From positions 744,001 through 808,000 of the forward strand of contig NZ_QOKZ01000001.1 in the NCBI RefSeq assembly GCF_003697785.1: a stretch of 64,000 bases of DNA, written 5' to 3'. Of the stretch, positions 27,581 to 37,079 are shown in pieces (the first letter of the stretch is position 1; each line of letters begins with the position of its first letter). Under the pieces are notes generated by a model. The model made no database searches. It saw only the letters and a list, made by a program, of their open reading frames with translations, and was not told the DNA's origin. Both the position numbers and the translations under genes were made by a program. Source of the stretch: Paracoccus alkanivorans. Lineage in GTDB: Bacteria > Pseudomonadota > Alphaproteobacteria > Rhodobacterales > Rhodobacteraceae.

Positions 27581-28393
27581 TCAAGCTGCTTCGAACCGGA
27601 GCGGGCGGCGCAGGAACTGCACGGCCTTGCCCGACACCCGAACCGGATCGCCCGTGGTCAGGAAGCGCGACTGCGTGCCCTCGCCCAGGAATTCGGGCCT
27701 GCGCTCCAGATAATCCGCAAGGCTTTCTGCCACCAGCCCCGGCTGACTGTAAACCGTCACCTGCTCTCCGAGCGCGCGCTGAAACACCGCCTCGACCAGC
27801 GGGTAATGCGTGCAGCCGAGGATAGCCGCCTCGGGCCGTGGCATGCGGCGCAGCAGGGCCTCGACATGGCTGGTCACCAGCGCTTCGGCCAGGATCTCGT
27901 CCCCCTGCTCGATAGCGTCGACGACCCCACCGCAGGGCTGCGCCTCGACATCCACGCCCACGGCGCGGAAGGCCAGCTCGCGTTGGAAGGCCCGGCTGGC
28001 AACCGTCGCAGGCGTGGCGAACAGCGCCACCTGCTTGACCACCACCTCGCGTGGCGGCGAGTTGTCGCCCCAACGGCGCTCGGTCAGCGCCTCGATCATC
28101 GGCACGAATACCCCGAGGACGCGCTTGTTTTCCGGCAGCCATGTTTCCTGCATCCGGCGCAAGGCGGCGGCACTGGCGGTATTGCAGGCAAGGATCACCA
28201 GGTCGCAGCCCTCCTGCCACAGCCGTTCGACGCCCGCACAGGTCAGGTCGAAAATGTCGTCGGCATCGCGAACCCCGTAAGGAGCATTGGCATTGTCGCC
28301 AAGATAGACCAGCGGCAGATCGGGCAGCCTTTCGGCAATGGCGCGATGGATCGTCAGCCCACCCAGCCCCGAATCGAAAACCCCAACCGCCAT
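27581..28393 (-). CDS. murI: Glutamate racemase
   Basis: A 270-residue enzyme giving D-glutamate for peptidoglycan. The two catalytic cysteines are seen in [12 protein letters not shown] and [12 protein letters not shown], and [12 protein letters not shown] is the N-terminal signature. Length is normal. It begins a unit reading murI-ccmE, with the lysis pair and ccmFH following. The 80-bp gap to ior contains a hairpin. Confidence 0.96.
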   Translation of the reverse strand: MAVGVFDSGLGGLTIHRAIAERLPDLPLVYLGDNANAPYGVRDADDIFDLTCAGVERLWQEGCDLVILACNTASAAALRRMQETWLPENKRVLGVFVPMIEALTERRWGDNSPPREVVVKQVALFATPATVASRAFQRELAFRAVGVDVEAQPCGGVVDAIEQGDEILAEALVTSHVEALLRRMPRPEAAILGCTHYPLVEAVFQRALGEQVTVYSQPGLVAESLADYLERRPEFLGEGTQSRFLTTGDPVRVSGKAVQFLRRPLRFEAA

Positions 28394-28408
28394 GTTGTCT
28401 CTCCATCA

Positions 28409-28441
28409 CCCGCGTGACGCCGTTTTAGGGTGCCACGCGGG
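28409..28441. terminator. 8-bp hairpin between ior and murI
   Basis: CCCGCGTG (28409-28416) and CACGCGGG (28434-28441) form a perfect 8-bp stem with a 17-nt loop in the gap after the minus-strand ior gene. No U-run follows, so it may be a weak terminator of ior or a leader hairpin of murI. Confidence 0.35.
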
Positions 28442-28473
28442 ATTTGGAAATGACACAAATGTTTGAGACCCGG

Positions 28474-31400
28474 CTACTCGGCCGCCTCGCGAAGCGGCGC
28501 TCCGCCCGAGCGGAATTGCGCCAACAGTTCCTCGCGCCGCTGCGCCGCCTCGTCCGCCGCCTTGTCCTTGACAGGGCCAAAACCACGCACCGTCAGCGGC
28601 AGTTCCGCCAGTTCGATCGCGATGGGCATGGTCGCGTCCGTCACCGCCGCCAGAACCTCGCGCATATCGGCCTCGTATTCGCGGATCATGGCGCGTTCGC
28701 GGCGGCGTTCGGGCATATAACCGAAAGGATCGAAGGGCGTGCCGCGCAGAACCTTCATTGCCGCCAGCAGCCTGAAGCCTTTCAGCATCCACGCCCCGAA
28801 TTCGCGCTTCTTCGGGCGTCCCTCGGCATCCCTGCCCGGCAGAACCGGCGGAGCAAGATGGAAGGACAGTTTCACATCCCCCTCCCATGTCTCGGCAACC
28901 CGGCCGGCGGTGTCCAGATGCAGGCGCGCAACTTCGTATTCATCCTTGTAGGACAGTAGCTTGTAGTAACCACGCGCGACGGATTCCCGCAAATCACCGG
29001 GTGCGGCTTCAACCAGCTTGCGGAATTTCTTCTCCAACCGCTTGCCCTGGTAATCGACCAGCCGGGCAGCGCGATATTCGATCGGATCAACCGGAAGCTC
29101 GGTGATCTTCGCGGGTTTTGTTGCCTGTTCCGGGAAAGCGATCGCCCATCGTCCGATCTGGAATGCGCGCTGGTTTTCCTCGACCTTGGTGCCATTCAGG
29201 CGAATCGCCTCCATGATCGCCTCGAAGGTGAGCGGCAACAGTCCCCGTTGCCAGCAGGCCCCCAGCACCAGCATGTTGGAATAGATCGAGTCCCCCAGCA
29301 GACGCAGCGCCAGTTCATTGGCATCAAAGAATGCCGCATTATCGCCCAACCGCGCCTCCAGCGACAGTTTCAGCCGGTCCGATGGCACCTGGAAATCGCG
29401 GAAACGGGTGAAATCGCCGGTGATGATCTCATGATCGTTGACCACGGCACCGGTCCGGCCCTTCGTCATCAGGCCGATGGTCTTGGCCCCCGCGGTCACG
29501 ATCAGATCACCGCCGACGACGCAATCTGCCTCGCCCACGGCAACCCGAATGGCGCTGATATCCTCGGGCTGGTTGGCCAAGCGCAGATGGATATGCACGG
29601 CGCCGCCCTTCTGGGCCAGCCCGGCCATTTCCATCATGCCCGCCCCCTTGCCGTCGATATGCGCCGCCTGCGCCAGAACTGCGCCAATCGTGACGACTCC
29701 GGTTCCGCCGACACCTGTAATCACAACGTTATGCGTGCCGTCTATCTCGGGCAGCGCGGGCATGGGCAGGTCCGGCAGTTCGAATGCCTCTGCCTTGGGC
29801 TTGCGCAGCTTGCCGCCGCGAACCGAGACGAAGCTGGGGCAGAAGCCGTTCACGCAGGAGTAATCCTTGTTGCAGCTCGACTGGTCGATCTGACGCTTGC
29901 GGCCCAGTTCGGTGTCCAGCGGCACCACCGAGACGCAATTTGACTGCACCCCGCAATCGCCGCAGCCCTCGCAGACCTCGGGGTTGATCCAGATGCGCAG
30001 ATCGGGGTCAGGAAACGCCCCCTTCTTGCGGCGGCGGCGCTTCTCGGCAGCGCAGGTCTGGATATAGAGAATGGCGCTGACACCCTCTGCCGATTCCAGT
30101 TCGCGCTGGACATTCATCATCTCGGCGCGCTCCTCGAAACGCAGCCCCGAGGGGAATTGCTTGCGGTCTACATCCTCTTTCTCGTCATAGACGACGATCA
30201 CCGGATCGACGCCCATCGCGGTCAGCTCCCGCGCGATCTGGGGCGCGTTCAATCCGCCCTCGTTCGGCTGCCCGCCAGTCATCGCTACCGCATCGTTATA
30301 GAGGATCTTGTAGGTGATATTGGTGCCCGCAGCCAGGGCCGCCCGGATCGCCAAAGAACCGGAATGGTTATAGGTTCCGTCGCCAAGGTTCTGGAAAACA
30401 TGCGGCCTTTTGCTGAACGGAGCCTCTCCGACCCAGTTCACACCCTCGCCGCCCATATGGGTGAAACCCTCGGTCTCGCGGCCCATCCACTGCACCATGT
30501 AGTGACAGCCGATCCCGGCATAGGCGCGGCTTCCTTCCGGCAATCTGGTGGAGGTGTTATGCGGACAGCCCGAGCAATACCACGGCGTGCGGGTCGCGAT
30601 CTCGGAGGCGTTGTCGTTGCGCAGGACCTCGGTCAGCCGGGCCAGCCCGGCCTTGATATGTTCGGTGCCGCGCCCCTCCTCGATCAGGATGCCGCCGATC
30701 TTCTGCGCGATCATCACCGGGTCCAGCGCATATCGCGTGGGAAACAGTTCCTCGCCGGTGCGATCATGTTTCCAGCCATGCACCCGGCGGCCGTGGCGAT
30801 TATCGAAGATCGCCTCTTTCAACTGCACCTCGATCAGCTTTCGTTTTTCTTCGACGCAGACGATAAGTTCCAGATTCTCGGACCATTCCTGCATGGACTT
30901 CATGTCCAGCGGCCAGGTTTGCCCAACTTTGTAGGTGGTCAGGCCCAGGCGCTCTGCCTCGGCCTCGTCGATCCCCAGAAGCGACAGAGCGTGCACGAGA
31001 TCCAGCCAGTTCTTGCCCGCCGCGACGAAGCCGATCTTGGCGCCCGGCTTGCCCCAGATCTTGCGGTCGATGCGATTGGCCCGGCTGAAAGCCTCTGCCG
31101 CCCACCGCTTGTGGTCGATCATCCGCGCCTCTTGCAGCACCGGAGTATCGCCAAGGCGGATATTCAGCCCACCCTCGGGCATCCTGAAATCGGGCATCAC
31201 GAAGGTCAGCCGGTGCGGGTCGCCATTAACCACCGCCGTCGCCTCTACCGTGTCCTTCATGGTCTTGAGTCCGGTCCAGACCCCGGCAAAGCGCGACAGC
31301 GCAAAGCCATAAAGGCCGTAATCTAGGATTTCCTGGACCCCCGCCGGGGACAGCACCGGGATATAGGCGTCGATCATCGCCCAGTCCGACTGATGCAGCA

Positions 31401-31863
31401 CGGTCGAGCTTTCTCCCGTGTGATCGTCGCCCATGGCCATCACGACGCCGCCATGTTTCGACGAACCGGCCATATTGGCATGGCGCATCACATCGCCGGT
31501 GCGGTCCACCCCCGGCCCCTTGCCATACCAAAGGGCATAAACGCCGTCATATTTGCCCTCGCCGCGCAGTTCCGCCTGCTGGCTGCCCCAGATAGCCGTC
31601 GCGGCCAGATCCTCATTGAGGCCGGGTTGAAAGAGAACGCCGGCCTCGGTCAGCCGCTTGCCTTCGCGCATCATCTGCAGATCGACGCCCCCGAGGGGGC
31701 TGCCGCGGTAACCGGTCACGTAACCCGCCGTGTTCAGACCGGCGGCTTTGTCACGTGCCGCCTGCATAAGCATCAGCCGCACAAGTGCCTGCGTGCCGTT
31801 CAACAATACGTGCGGCTTCGACAGGTCAAAGCGGTCGGCTAGCGAGAATTCTTGCTTGCTCAT
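28474..31863 (-). CDS. Indolepyruvate:ferredoxin oxidoreductase, fused IorA-IorB
   Basis: A 1129-residue single-chain 2-oxoacid oxidoreductase that decarboxylates aryl pyruvates to aryl-acetyl-CoA, passing electrons to ferredoxin. In order: pyrimidine-binding domain (GYRGSPLGGVDLQMM), thiamin diphosphate domain (GDGTYNHSGSLAIRAA and NDAVAMTGGQPNEG), an Fe-S segment with clustered Cys (NPEVCEGCGDCGVQSNC, CNKDYSCVNGFCPSF), and the gamma-type domain (GVGGTGVVTIGAVLAQAAHI) with a C-terminal DUF6537-like tail. The fused form is common in aerobic proteobacteria. A LysR regulator diverges from it 160 bp away and probably controls it. Confidence 0.95.
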   Translation of the reverse strand: MSKQEFSLADRFDLSKPHVLLNGTQALVRLMLMQAARDKAAGLNTAGYVTGYRGSPLGGVDLQMMREGKRLTEAGVLFQPGLNEDLAATAIWGSQQAELRGEGKYDGVYALWYGKGPGVDRTGDVMRHANMAGSSKHGGVVMAMGDDHTGESSTVLHQSDWAMIDAYIPVLSPAGVQEILDYGLYGFALSRFAGVWTGLKTMKDTVEATAVVNGDPHRLTFVMPDFRMPEGGLNIRLGDTPVLQEARMIDHKRWAAEAFSRANRIDRKIWGKPGAKIGFVAAGKNWLDLVHALSLLGIDEAEAERLGLTTYKVGQTWPLDMKSMQEWSENLELIVCVEEKRKLIEVQLKEAIFDNRHGRRVHGWKHDRTGEELFPTRYALDPVMIAQKIGGILIEEGRGTEHIKAGLARLTEVLRNDNASEIATRTPWYCSGCPHNTSTRLPEGSRAYAGIGCHYMVQWMGRETEGFTHMGGEGVNWVGEAPFSKRPHVFQNLGDGTYNHSGSLAIRAALAAGTNITYKILYNDAVAMTGGQPNEGGLNAPQIARELTAMGVDPVIVVYDEKEDVDRKQFPSGLRFEERAEMMNVQRELESAEGVSAILYIQTCAAEKRRRRKKGAFPDPDLRIWINPEVCEGCGDCGVQSNCVSVVPLDTELGRKRQIDQSSCNKDYSCVNGFCPSFVSVRGGKLRKPKAEAFELPDLPMPALPEIDGTHNVVITGVGGTGVVTIGAVLAQAAHIDGKGAGMMEMAGLAQKGGAVHIHLRLANQPEDISAIRVAVGEADCVVGGDLIVTAGAKTIGLMTKGRTGAVVNDHEIITGDFTRFRDFQVPSDRLKLSLEARLGDNAAFFDANELALRLLGDSIYSNMLVLGACWQRGLLPLTFEAIMEAIRLNGTKVEENQRAFQIGRWAIAFPEQATKPAKITELPVDPIEYRAARLVDYQGKRLEKKFRKLVEAAPGDLRESVARGYYKLLSYKDEYEVARLHLDTAGRVAETWEGDVKLSFHLAPPVLPGRDAEGRPKKREFGAWMLKGFRLLAAMKVLRGTPFDPFGYMPERRRERAMIREYEADMREVLAAVTDATMPIAIELAELPLTVRGFGPVKDKAADEAAQRREELLAQFRSGGAPLREAAE

Positions 31864-32024
31864 CCTGCGTCTCCTCCAATGCCCGAAGGGCTTACAGGGA
31901 TTATAGGTCAGAATAGCTGACCGATAAAGGATTAATTCCCGGCTTGACGTAAAGCGCGCGGACAGGCAGGTGGTTGGCAGATTTGCAAAAAACGCATGGC
32001 TGCCAAGGCAGGATTGTAACAGCG

Positions 32025-32930
32025 ATGGACTGGGACAAGTTAAGAATATTTCACGCGGTCGCCGATGCCGGCAGCCTGACGCATGCTGGGGATACGCTGC
32101 ATCTGTCGCAATCCGCCGTCAGCCGGCAGATCCGCGCGCTTGAGGAAGCACTGGGAACCACCCTGTTTCACCGCCATGCCCGCGGGCTGATTCTCACCGA
32201 GCAGGGAGAGCTTCTGTTCGAAGCCACCTCTTCAATGGCGCGCAAGCTTGACAGTGCCTCGGCCAGGATGCGCGACAGCACCGAGCATGTGCTGGGCGAA
32301 TTGAAGGTCACCACCACGGTCGGCTTCGGCACATTGTGGCTGGCGCCGCGCCTGGTCAAGCTTTACGAGAAATACCCGGATCTCAAGATCGACCTGATGC
32401 TGGAGGAACGCGTTCTCGACCTGCCCATGCGCGAAGCCGACGTCGCCATCCGCATGAAGGAACCCAGCCAATCCGACCTGATCCGCCGGCGGCTGCTGAA
32501 TATCCGCATGCGGCTTTACGCGACGCAGAATTATCTGGATCGCGCCGGCACGCCCACTTGCATGGCGGATCTGTCCAGCCACCGGCTCATCTGTCAGAAG
32601 ATCGACCAGCCGCAAGTCGCGGCCGGCGCCCGCCTGATTCAGGAAATCATGGCTCAGAACATCGCCTCGACCCTGACGGTGAACAATTACTTCGGCGTCT
32701 TGCAGGGCGTTCTGGCCCATGTCGGCATCGGTGTTCTGCCCGACTACCTGACGGCGGATCACCCGGCACTGGTGCGGGTCCTGCCCGATATCGATTCTGC
32801 CGAAGTGCCGGTCTTCCTCGCTTATCCCGAGGAACTCCGCCAGACCCGGCGCGTCGCGGTCTTTCGGGATTTCGTGCTGGAAGAGATCCAGTCCTATCGC
32901 CGCAGCCAGAGTGAAGGCGCAATCCGCTGA
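32025..32930 (+). CDS. LysR-family regulator, probable controller of ior
   Basis: A 301-residue LysR protein. The winged helix-turn-helix is at the N-terminus (LRIFHAVADAGSLTHAGDTL, then HLSQSAVSRQIRALEEALG), followed by an effector-binding domain. The start is ATG 32025 (MDWDKLRIF); the earlier in-frame start encodes a non-conserved leader. The divergent arrangement with ior suggests that it regulates aryl-pyruvate oxidation and itself from the shared 160-bp gap. The effector is unknown. Confidence 0.92.
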   Translation: MDWDKLRIFHAVADAGSLTHAGDTLHLSQSAVSRQIRALEEALGTTLFHRHARGLILTEQGELLFEATSSMARKLDSASARMRDSTEHVLGELKVTTTVGFGTLWLAPRLVKLYEKYPDLKIDLMLEERVLDLPMREADVAIRMKEPSQSDLIRRRLLNIRMRLYATQNYLDRAGTPTCMADLSSHRLICQKIDQPQVAAGARLIQEIMAQNIASTLTVNNYFGVLQGVLAHVGIGVLPDYLTADHPALVRVLPDIDSAEVPVFLAYPEELRQTRRVAVFRDFVLEEIQSYRRSQSEGAIR

Positions 32931-33010
32931 CAGACCACCGGTTTCATAATCGAGGCAGGAGCGGGGCCGACAGGCTGAATCGAACTGGTCCTGCCGCGAA
33001 GTACCGCACC

Positions 33011-33202
33011 TTATACCAAGGCCGCGTCATCGGCGAAAATTCGCCGATTTGGCGTATTTTCCGCAATAATTACGACTTTTTCCTGTAGCCATTCGGCCAC
33101 TGCATGCCCGCTATGCTGCGCACGCAGCATGTTTCCCCTTGAATGGTGCACAGTCTGCACATAAATCGGTCTTCGAAGGCGATGGTTTGCGTAATCGCTC
33201 AT
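33011..33202 (-). CDS. Possible small protein, antisense to the RNA candidate
   Basis: A 63-codon frame starting MSDYANHRLRRPIYVQ. Its ATG at 33202 is preceded at eight bases by GGGAGGT, an excellent ribosome site, which is the main argument for it. Against it: many rare codons for this genome (AGA, AGG, CTA, ATT), no recognisable family, and a strong plus-strand terminator just upstream in its would-be leader. The plus-strand RNA reading explains the same bases as a CCUCCC linker. The two readings are alternatives. Confidence 0.22.
   Translation of the reverse strand: MSDYANHRLRRPIYVQTVHHSRGNMLRAQHSGHAVAEWLQEKVVIIAENTPNRRIFADDAALV
33113..33130. promoter_or_regulatory. Perfect 18-bp palindrome upstream of a promoter
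   Basis: ATGCTGCG-CA-CGCAGCAT: two perfect 8-bp arms with a 2-bp spacer. It ends 7 bp before the candidate -35 element at 33138, the usual place for an activator or repressor site. Confidence 0.5.
33138..33166 (+). promoter_or_regulatory. Candidate promoter of the RNA at 33173
   Basis: CTTGAAT at 33138-33144 and CATAAAT at 33160-33166. Read as a housekeeping promoter it is TTGAAT, 16 bp, ATAAAT; read as a heat-shock (RpoH) promoter the CTTGAA and CAT elements also fit. It predicts a start at about 33173, two bases before the first stem of the RNA candidate. Confidence 0.4.
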
Positions 33203-33256
33203 CACCTTCTACCTCCCTGTTGGACTTAGGCCGGGCCTCGTGCCCGGCTTTTTTTT
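33173..33256 (+). ncRNA. Candidate small regulatory RNA, about 84 nt
   Basis: A compact transcript is predicted from the promoter at 33138-33166 to the U-run at 33249-33256. Stem 1 pairs GAAGGCGATG (33175-33184) with CATCACCTTC (33200-33209), with one C-A mismatch. A single-stranded linker with ACCTCCCTGTTGGAC (33211-33225) follows, then the terminator hairpin. An exposed CCUCCC complementary to ribosome-binding sites flanked by two stems is a usual plan for trans-acting sRNAs. No known Rfam family is recognised. A minus-strand small frame competes for this sequence. Confidence 0.42.
33230..33256 (+). terminator. Strong Rho-independent terminator
   Basis: GCCGGGC (33230-33236), a 5-nt loop, GCCCGGC (33242-33248), then eight T. 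This is one of the most canonical intrinsic terminators in the window. It is nearly 300 bp past the LysR stop with no gene between, so it most simply ends a short RNA, although LysR read-through could also end here. Confidence 0.85.
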
Positions 33257-33370
33257 GCCCGCCAGGCATTCCGCAGCATCTCCCGCCTACCCCATACATG
33301 GTGCATCCATGCCTATGCGGGGCAAAATTGATAAAATTCGCAGCGTAAATGGTTCTAGAAAGGCCTTCCC

Positions 33371-33393
33371 CTAAACTCAAGTTTAGTTTTTTT
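33371..33393 (+). terminator. AT-rich hairpin with seven T, upstream of the Hint gene
   Basis: CTAAACT-CA-AGTTTAG followed by TTTTTTT. The 7-bp arms are perfect but the loop is only 2 nt, so effectively a 6-bp stem with a 4-nt loop. It lies 50 bp before the Hint start. It could be an attenuator, an upstream terminator, or an operator next to a TTGACT box (33392-33397). Confidence 0.45.
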
Positions 33394-33442
33394 GACTGCA
33401 TGACTGCCCAGAAGAACTTTTGGATGGTCAGGGAAACAAGAT

Positions 33443-34723
33443 ATGGCTTGGGTTCAGGTTACGGATGACGGGGATGGGACCACGCCCCAATCATATACGG
33501 ATGCAGATGGCGATTCCACGTCGATGATGGTCTACGCCGCTGGCGGTCAGCCTACCCCCTATTATTATGCCGGGCCGCCATCTTATTGGATTATCGGTGA
33601 CGACAGCCAGACAGCGGCGGAATTGCATGGCCACAGCTTCACCGAACCGGCGCATGTTCTGCGCGTGGATATATCTTATCTGGACAGCGGTGATTTCGCC
33701 AATTTCGCCTATCAAGATATTGACGGCAATGTAACGCACATCAATCTTATTGAGTGGATTGAAGATGGCAATGCTGTCGTCAGGTTGGGTGAGGGGCATT
33801 CGATCGGGGAGTTGCCGGCAAACCCGAATGTAAAGGGCCTGAAGGGTTCAAAGGATCAGCCGGGGGAACCGGACGGCACAAGCGAAGTGGAGCTTTACTT
33901 TCCTAATCCCGCAAAGACCTTCTACATCGGCAGAAATGCGGTTCGGGGAGAGCTGGTCCGCGATGAATATGCCTATCAGCTTTATTACGATGATCATGAC
34001 TCCTTTGTGTCCGACGAACCGGAAGAGCCTCCTGCCCCATCCGAGCCGGAATCCCCCCCTCCCCCGCCAATCCGGAAGGAACCGCCCCCTCCTCCTAGAG
34101 CTACCTGTTTTACATCCGGCACATTGATCGATACCGATACTGGCGCAAAAGCGGTGGAAACCCTTCAGGTCGGCGACCGCGTGCGCACGATGGATCACGG
34201 CCTCCAGGAAATTCGCTGGATCGGCGCCACCAGGATATCGGCCACCGATCTTGCTGTGAATCCCAAGTTGCTACCGATTCGCATTAAAGCCAGTGCGCTC
34301 GGGCAGGATTTGCCTCAGCGGGATCTGCTCGTCAGCCGACAGCACCGCATACTTGTCAGCTCGAATATCGTGCAGCGAATGTTCGGGACCTCCCAGATCC
34401 TCATTCCTGCCATCAGCTTGGTCGGGATCGATGGGATCGAGATCGTTTCCGATGTGGATAGCGTAATCTATTGGCATATCCTCTTCGACCGGCACGAGAT
34501 CATCTTTGCGGAAGAAACCCCAACCGAAAGTCTGTTCATCGGTCCCGAGGCGTTGAAAAGCGTGCCTGCCGACTCCCGGAAGGAAATCGAAGCACTGTTC
34601 CCACAGCTTTTCGATCCGGATTTTGCTCCATCGCCCGCCCGTCTCATTCCGGCCAAGGTCTCACAAATCCGGCAACTCGTCGCGCGGCACACAAAACATC
34701 CAATGAGACCTCTGTCCTCCTGA
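33443..34723 (+). CDS. Hint_2 (hedgehog/intein-like) domain protein
   Basis: A 426-residue protein. Residues 1-190 are an acidic, Tyr/Asp-rich beta-type domain of no recognised family; 191-220 form a Pro-rich linker with two PPPPP runs; and 222 onward is a Hint_2 domain starting TCFTSGTLIDTDTGAKAVE, with the splice-junction-type Cys222 kept and LVSRQHRILV as the conserved histidine block. Such domains can cleave their N-terminal partner. No classical signal peptide is visible; secretion by a type I route is plausible but unshown. The domain is abundant in Rhodobacterales. Confidence 0.88.
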   Translation: MAWVQVTDDGDGTTPQSYTDADGDSTSMMVYAAGGQPTPYYYAGPPSYWIIGDDSQTAAELHGHSFTEPAHVLRVDISYLDSGDFANFAYQDIDGNVTHINLIEWIEDGNAVVRLGEGHSIGELPANPNVKGLKGSKDQPGEPDGTSEVELYFPNPAKTFYIGRNAVRGELVRDEYAYQLYYDDHDSFVSDEPEEPPAPSEPESPPPPPIRKEPPPPPRATCFTSGTLIDTDTGAKAVETLQVGDRVRTMDHGLQEIRWIGATRISATDLAVNPKLLPIRIKASALGQDLPQRDLLVSRQHRILVSSNIVQRMFGTSQILIPAISLVGIDGIEIVSDVDSVIYWHILFDRHEIIFAEETPTESLFIGPEALKSVPADSRKEIEALFPQLFDPDFAPSPARLIPAKVSQIRQLVARHTKHPMRPLSS

Positions 34724-34784
34724 CGGAAAGCTACGGAACAATTGACCATTGCCGCAGGCGCCACATGGTTCTTTCTGCCCTGCT

Positions 34785-34812
34785 CCCGCGGACCGGGATT
34801 TCGGTTCGCGGG
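34785..34812. terminator. 10-bp hairpin in the Hint-purL gap
   Basis: CCCGCGGACC (34785-34794) pairs with GGTTCGCGGG (34803-34812) through ten positions with one G-U pair; the loop is 8 nt. No U-run follows. It could end the Hint transcript or lie in the purL leader. Confidence 0.4.
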
Positions 34813-34898
34813 ATCGCCTTTCCGGATCGCATTGCCCTTCCCAATCCGTGCAACTCACCATAAAAGGCGGCTGACTCCACCGGCAGGAAGGGCCAATC

Positions 34899-37079
34899 AT
34901 GCAGGATCCGACGATCACCCCGGAATTGATCGCCGCGCACGGGCTGAAACCCGATGAATATGACCGCATCCTGCAGATCATCGGACGCGAGCCGACATTC
35001 ACCGAGATGGGCATCTTCTCGGCGATGTGGAACGAGCATTGTTCCTACAAGTCATCAAAGAAATGGCTACGCACCCTGCCGACCGAAGGCCCACAGGTGA
35101 TCTGCGGCCCCGGCGAGAATGCGGGCGTCGTGGATATCGGCGACGGTCAGGCCGTGGTCTTCAAGATGGAAAGCCACAATCACCCCTCTTATATCGAGCC
35201 CCATCAGGGTGCCGCGACTGGCGTGGGCGGCATCCTGCGTGACGTGTTCACCATGGGCGCGCGCCCCATCGCCGCGATGGACTCGCTATCCTTCGGACGC
35301 CCCGAGCATCCCAAGACCCCGCATCTGGTCAAGGGCGTGGTTGAGGGGATCGGCTCTTACGGCAATTGCTTCGGCGTGCCCAATGTCGGCGGCGAGGTGC
35401 GGTTCCACGCATCCTATGACGGCAACTGCCTCGTGAACGCCTTTGCCGCCGGATTGGCCGATGCCGACAAGATTTTCTACTCTGCCGCCTCGGGCGTTGG
35501 AATGCCGGTGGTCTATCTGGGCGCGAAAACCGGGCGCGACGGTGTTGGCGGCGCGACCATGGCCAGCGCCGAGTTCGATGACACGATCGAGGAAAAGCGC
35601 CCCACCGTGCAGGTCGGCGACCCCTTTACCGAGAAATGCCTGCTGGAAGCCTGCCTTGAACTGATGGCTTCGGGCAGCGTGATCTCGATCCAGGACATGG
35701 GTGCGGCGGGATTGACCTGCTCGGCCGTCGAGATGGGCGACAAGGGCGGCCTCGGCATCAAGCTGATCCTCGACGAGGTGCCGCAGCGCGAAACCAACAT
35801 GACCGCCTATGAGATGATGCTGTCCGAAAGCCAGGAGCGTATGCTCATGGTGCTGAAGCCCGAGAAAGAGGCCGAGGCGCGGGCAATCTTTGAGAAATGG
35901 GATCTCGATTTCGCCATCGTAGGCGAAACCATCCCCGAGGATCGGTTCCTGATCCTGCATGGCAACGAGGTGAAGGCCGATCTGCCGCTGTCGAAACTGT
36001 CCTCCTCGGCGCCCGAATATGACCGTCCCTGGGTCGAAACCCCGGCGGCAGGCCCGACCCCGGCACTGCCCGCAATCACTCCGATCGCCGCGCTGAAGGC
36101 ACTGATCGGCAGCCCGAACTACGCCCATAAGGCATGGGTATGGGAGCAATACGACACGCAGGTCGGTGCCGACACCATCCGCCGTCCCGGACTGGGCGCG
36201 GGGGTAGTGCGCGTGCATGGCACCCGGAAAGCGCTGGCATTCACCAGCGACGTCACCCCGCGCTATGTCCGTGCCAATCCCTACGAGGGCGGCAAGCAGG
36301 CCGTGGCCGAAGCCTATCGCAATCTCTGCGCAACCGGCGCCGCGCCCCTGGCCACCACGGACAATCTCAATTTCGGCAATCCCGAAAAACCCGAGATCAT
36401 GGGCCAGTTCGTCGGTGCCATCAAGGGCATCGGAGAGGCCTGCGCTGCGCTGGATTTCCCCATCGTCTCGGGCAATGTCTCGCTCTACAACGAAACCGAC
36501 GGCAAGGGCATCCTGCCCACCCCCACCATCGGCGGTGTCGGCCTGATCGGGGATATCGACGAGTTGATCGCGGGCCTTCCCTCCGAGGGCGATCTGGCAC
36601 TGGTCATAGGCGAGACCGCGGGGCATCTGGGCCAATCCGCCCTGGCCCATGAGGCTTTCGGGATCGAGGCGGGCGACGCCCCGCATGTCGATCTGAGGGC
36701 CGAGCGCGAACATGGCGAATTCCTGCGCGCCAATCGCAGGCACGTAAGCGCAGCAACCGATCTTTCCGACGGCGGCCTTGCGCTGGCCGCGTTCGAGATG
36801 GCCGAGGCTGCGGGCATTGGCCTGACCCTCGACAGCGCCGATATCGCCCAGCTTTTCGGCGAAGATCAGGCCCGCTACCTGATCGCCTGCCCCCTTGATG
36901 CCGTGGAGCCCCTGATCGCCGCCGCAAAATCCGCCGGGGTGCCACTTGCGGCCGTGGGACGCTTTGGCGGGGATCATGTCACCCTGGGCGATGACCGGGC
37001 ACTGCTGGCCGATCTGTCGGAGCTCTATCGCACCGCCTTCGCCCGCGCCATCAAGGGCGACATGCCCGATCACGCATGA
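34899..37079 (+). CDS. purL: Phosphoribosylformylglycinamidine synthase subunit PurL
   Basis: A 726-residue small-type PurL that works with PurQ and PurS (absent here) in the fourth step of purine synthesis. Signatures include [38 protein letters not shown] and [20 protein letters not shown] of the AIR-synthase-type ATP-binding halves. Length is typical. It overlaps ispDF by 4 bp (ATGA), which opens a chain purL-ispDF-pgpA-cinA. Confidence 0.97.
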   Translation: MQDPTITPELIAAHGLKPDEYDRILQIIGREPTFTEMGIFSAMWNEHCSYKSSKKWLRTLPTEGPQVICGPGENAGVVDIGDGQAVVFKMESHNHPSYIEPHQGAATGVGGILRDVFTMGARPIAAMDSLSFGRPEHPKTPHLVKGVVEGIGSYGNCFGVPNVGGEVRFHASYDGNCLVNAFAAGLADADKIFYSAASGVGMPVVYLGAKTGRDGVGGATMASAEFDDTIEEKRPTVQVGDPFTEKCLLEACLELMASGSVISIQDMGAAGLTCSAVEMGDKGGLGIKLILDEVPQRETNMTAYEMMLSESQERMLMVLKPEKEAEARAIFEKWDLDFAIVGETIPEDRFLILHGNEVKADLPLSKLSSSAPEYDRPWVETPAAGPTPALPAITPIAALKALIGSPNYAHKAWVWEQYDTQVGADTIRRPGLGAGVVRVHGTRKALAFTSDVTPRYVRANPYEGGKQAVAEAYRNLCATGAAPLATTDNLNFGNPEKPEIMGQFVGAIKGIGEACAALDFPIVSGNVSLYNETDGKGILPTPTIGGVGLIGDIDELIAGLPSEGDLALVIGETAGHLGQSALAHEAFGIEAGDAPHVDLRAEREHGEFLRANRRHVSAATDLSDGGLALAAFEMAEAAGIGLTLDSADIAQLFGEDQARYLIACPLDAVEPLIAAAKSAGVPLAAVGRFGGDHVTLGDDRALLADLSELYRTAFARAIKGDMPDHA

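Larger units (their letters stand above)
32931..33442. other. 512-bp intergenic region with RNA-like signals
   Basis: There is no convincing protein gene between the LysR and Hint genes. It holds, in order on the plus strand, an 18-bp palindrome (33113-33130), a promoter-like pair (33138-33166), a stem-loop (33175-33209), a C-rich linker, a strong terminator (33230-33256), and a second AT-rich hairpin with T-run (33371-33393). Each is listed separately. Confidence 0.7.

Noticed and set aside
33173..33256. Identity with the CcsR/cuckoo-type RNAs that carry CCUCCUCCC loops in Rhodobacter
   Set aside because: Only one shorter CCUCCC is present, it lies in a linker rather than in a loop, and the DUF1127 gene usually beside those RNAs is 31 kb away.
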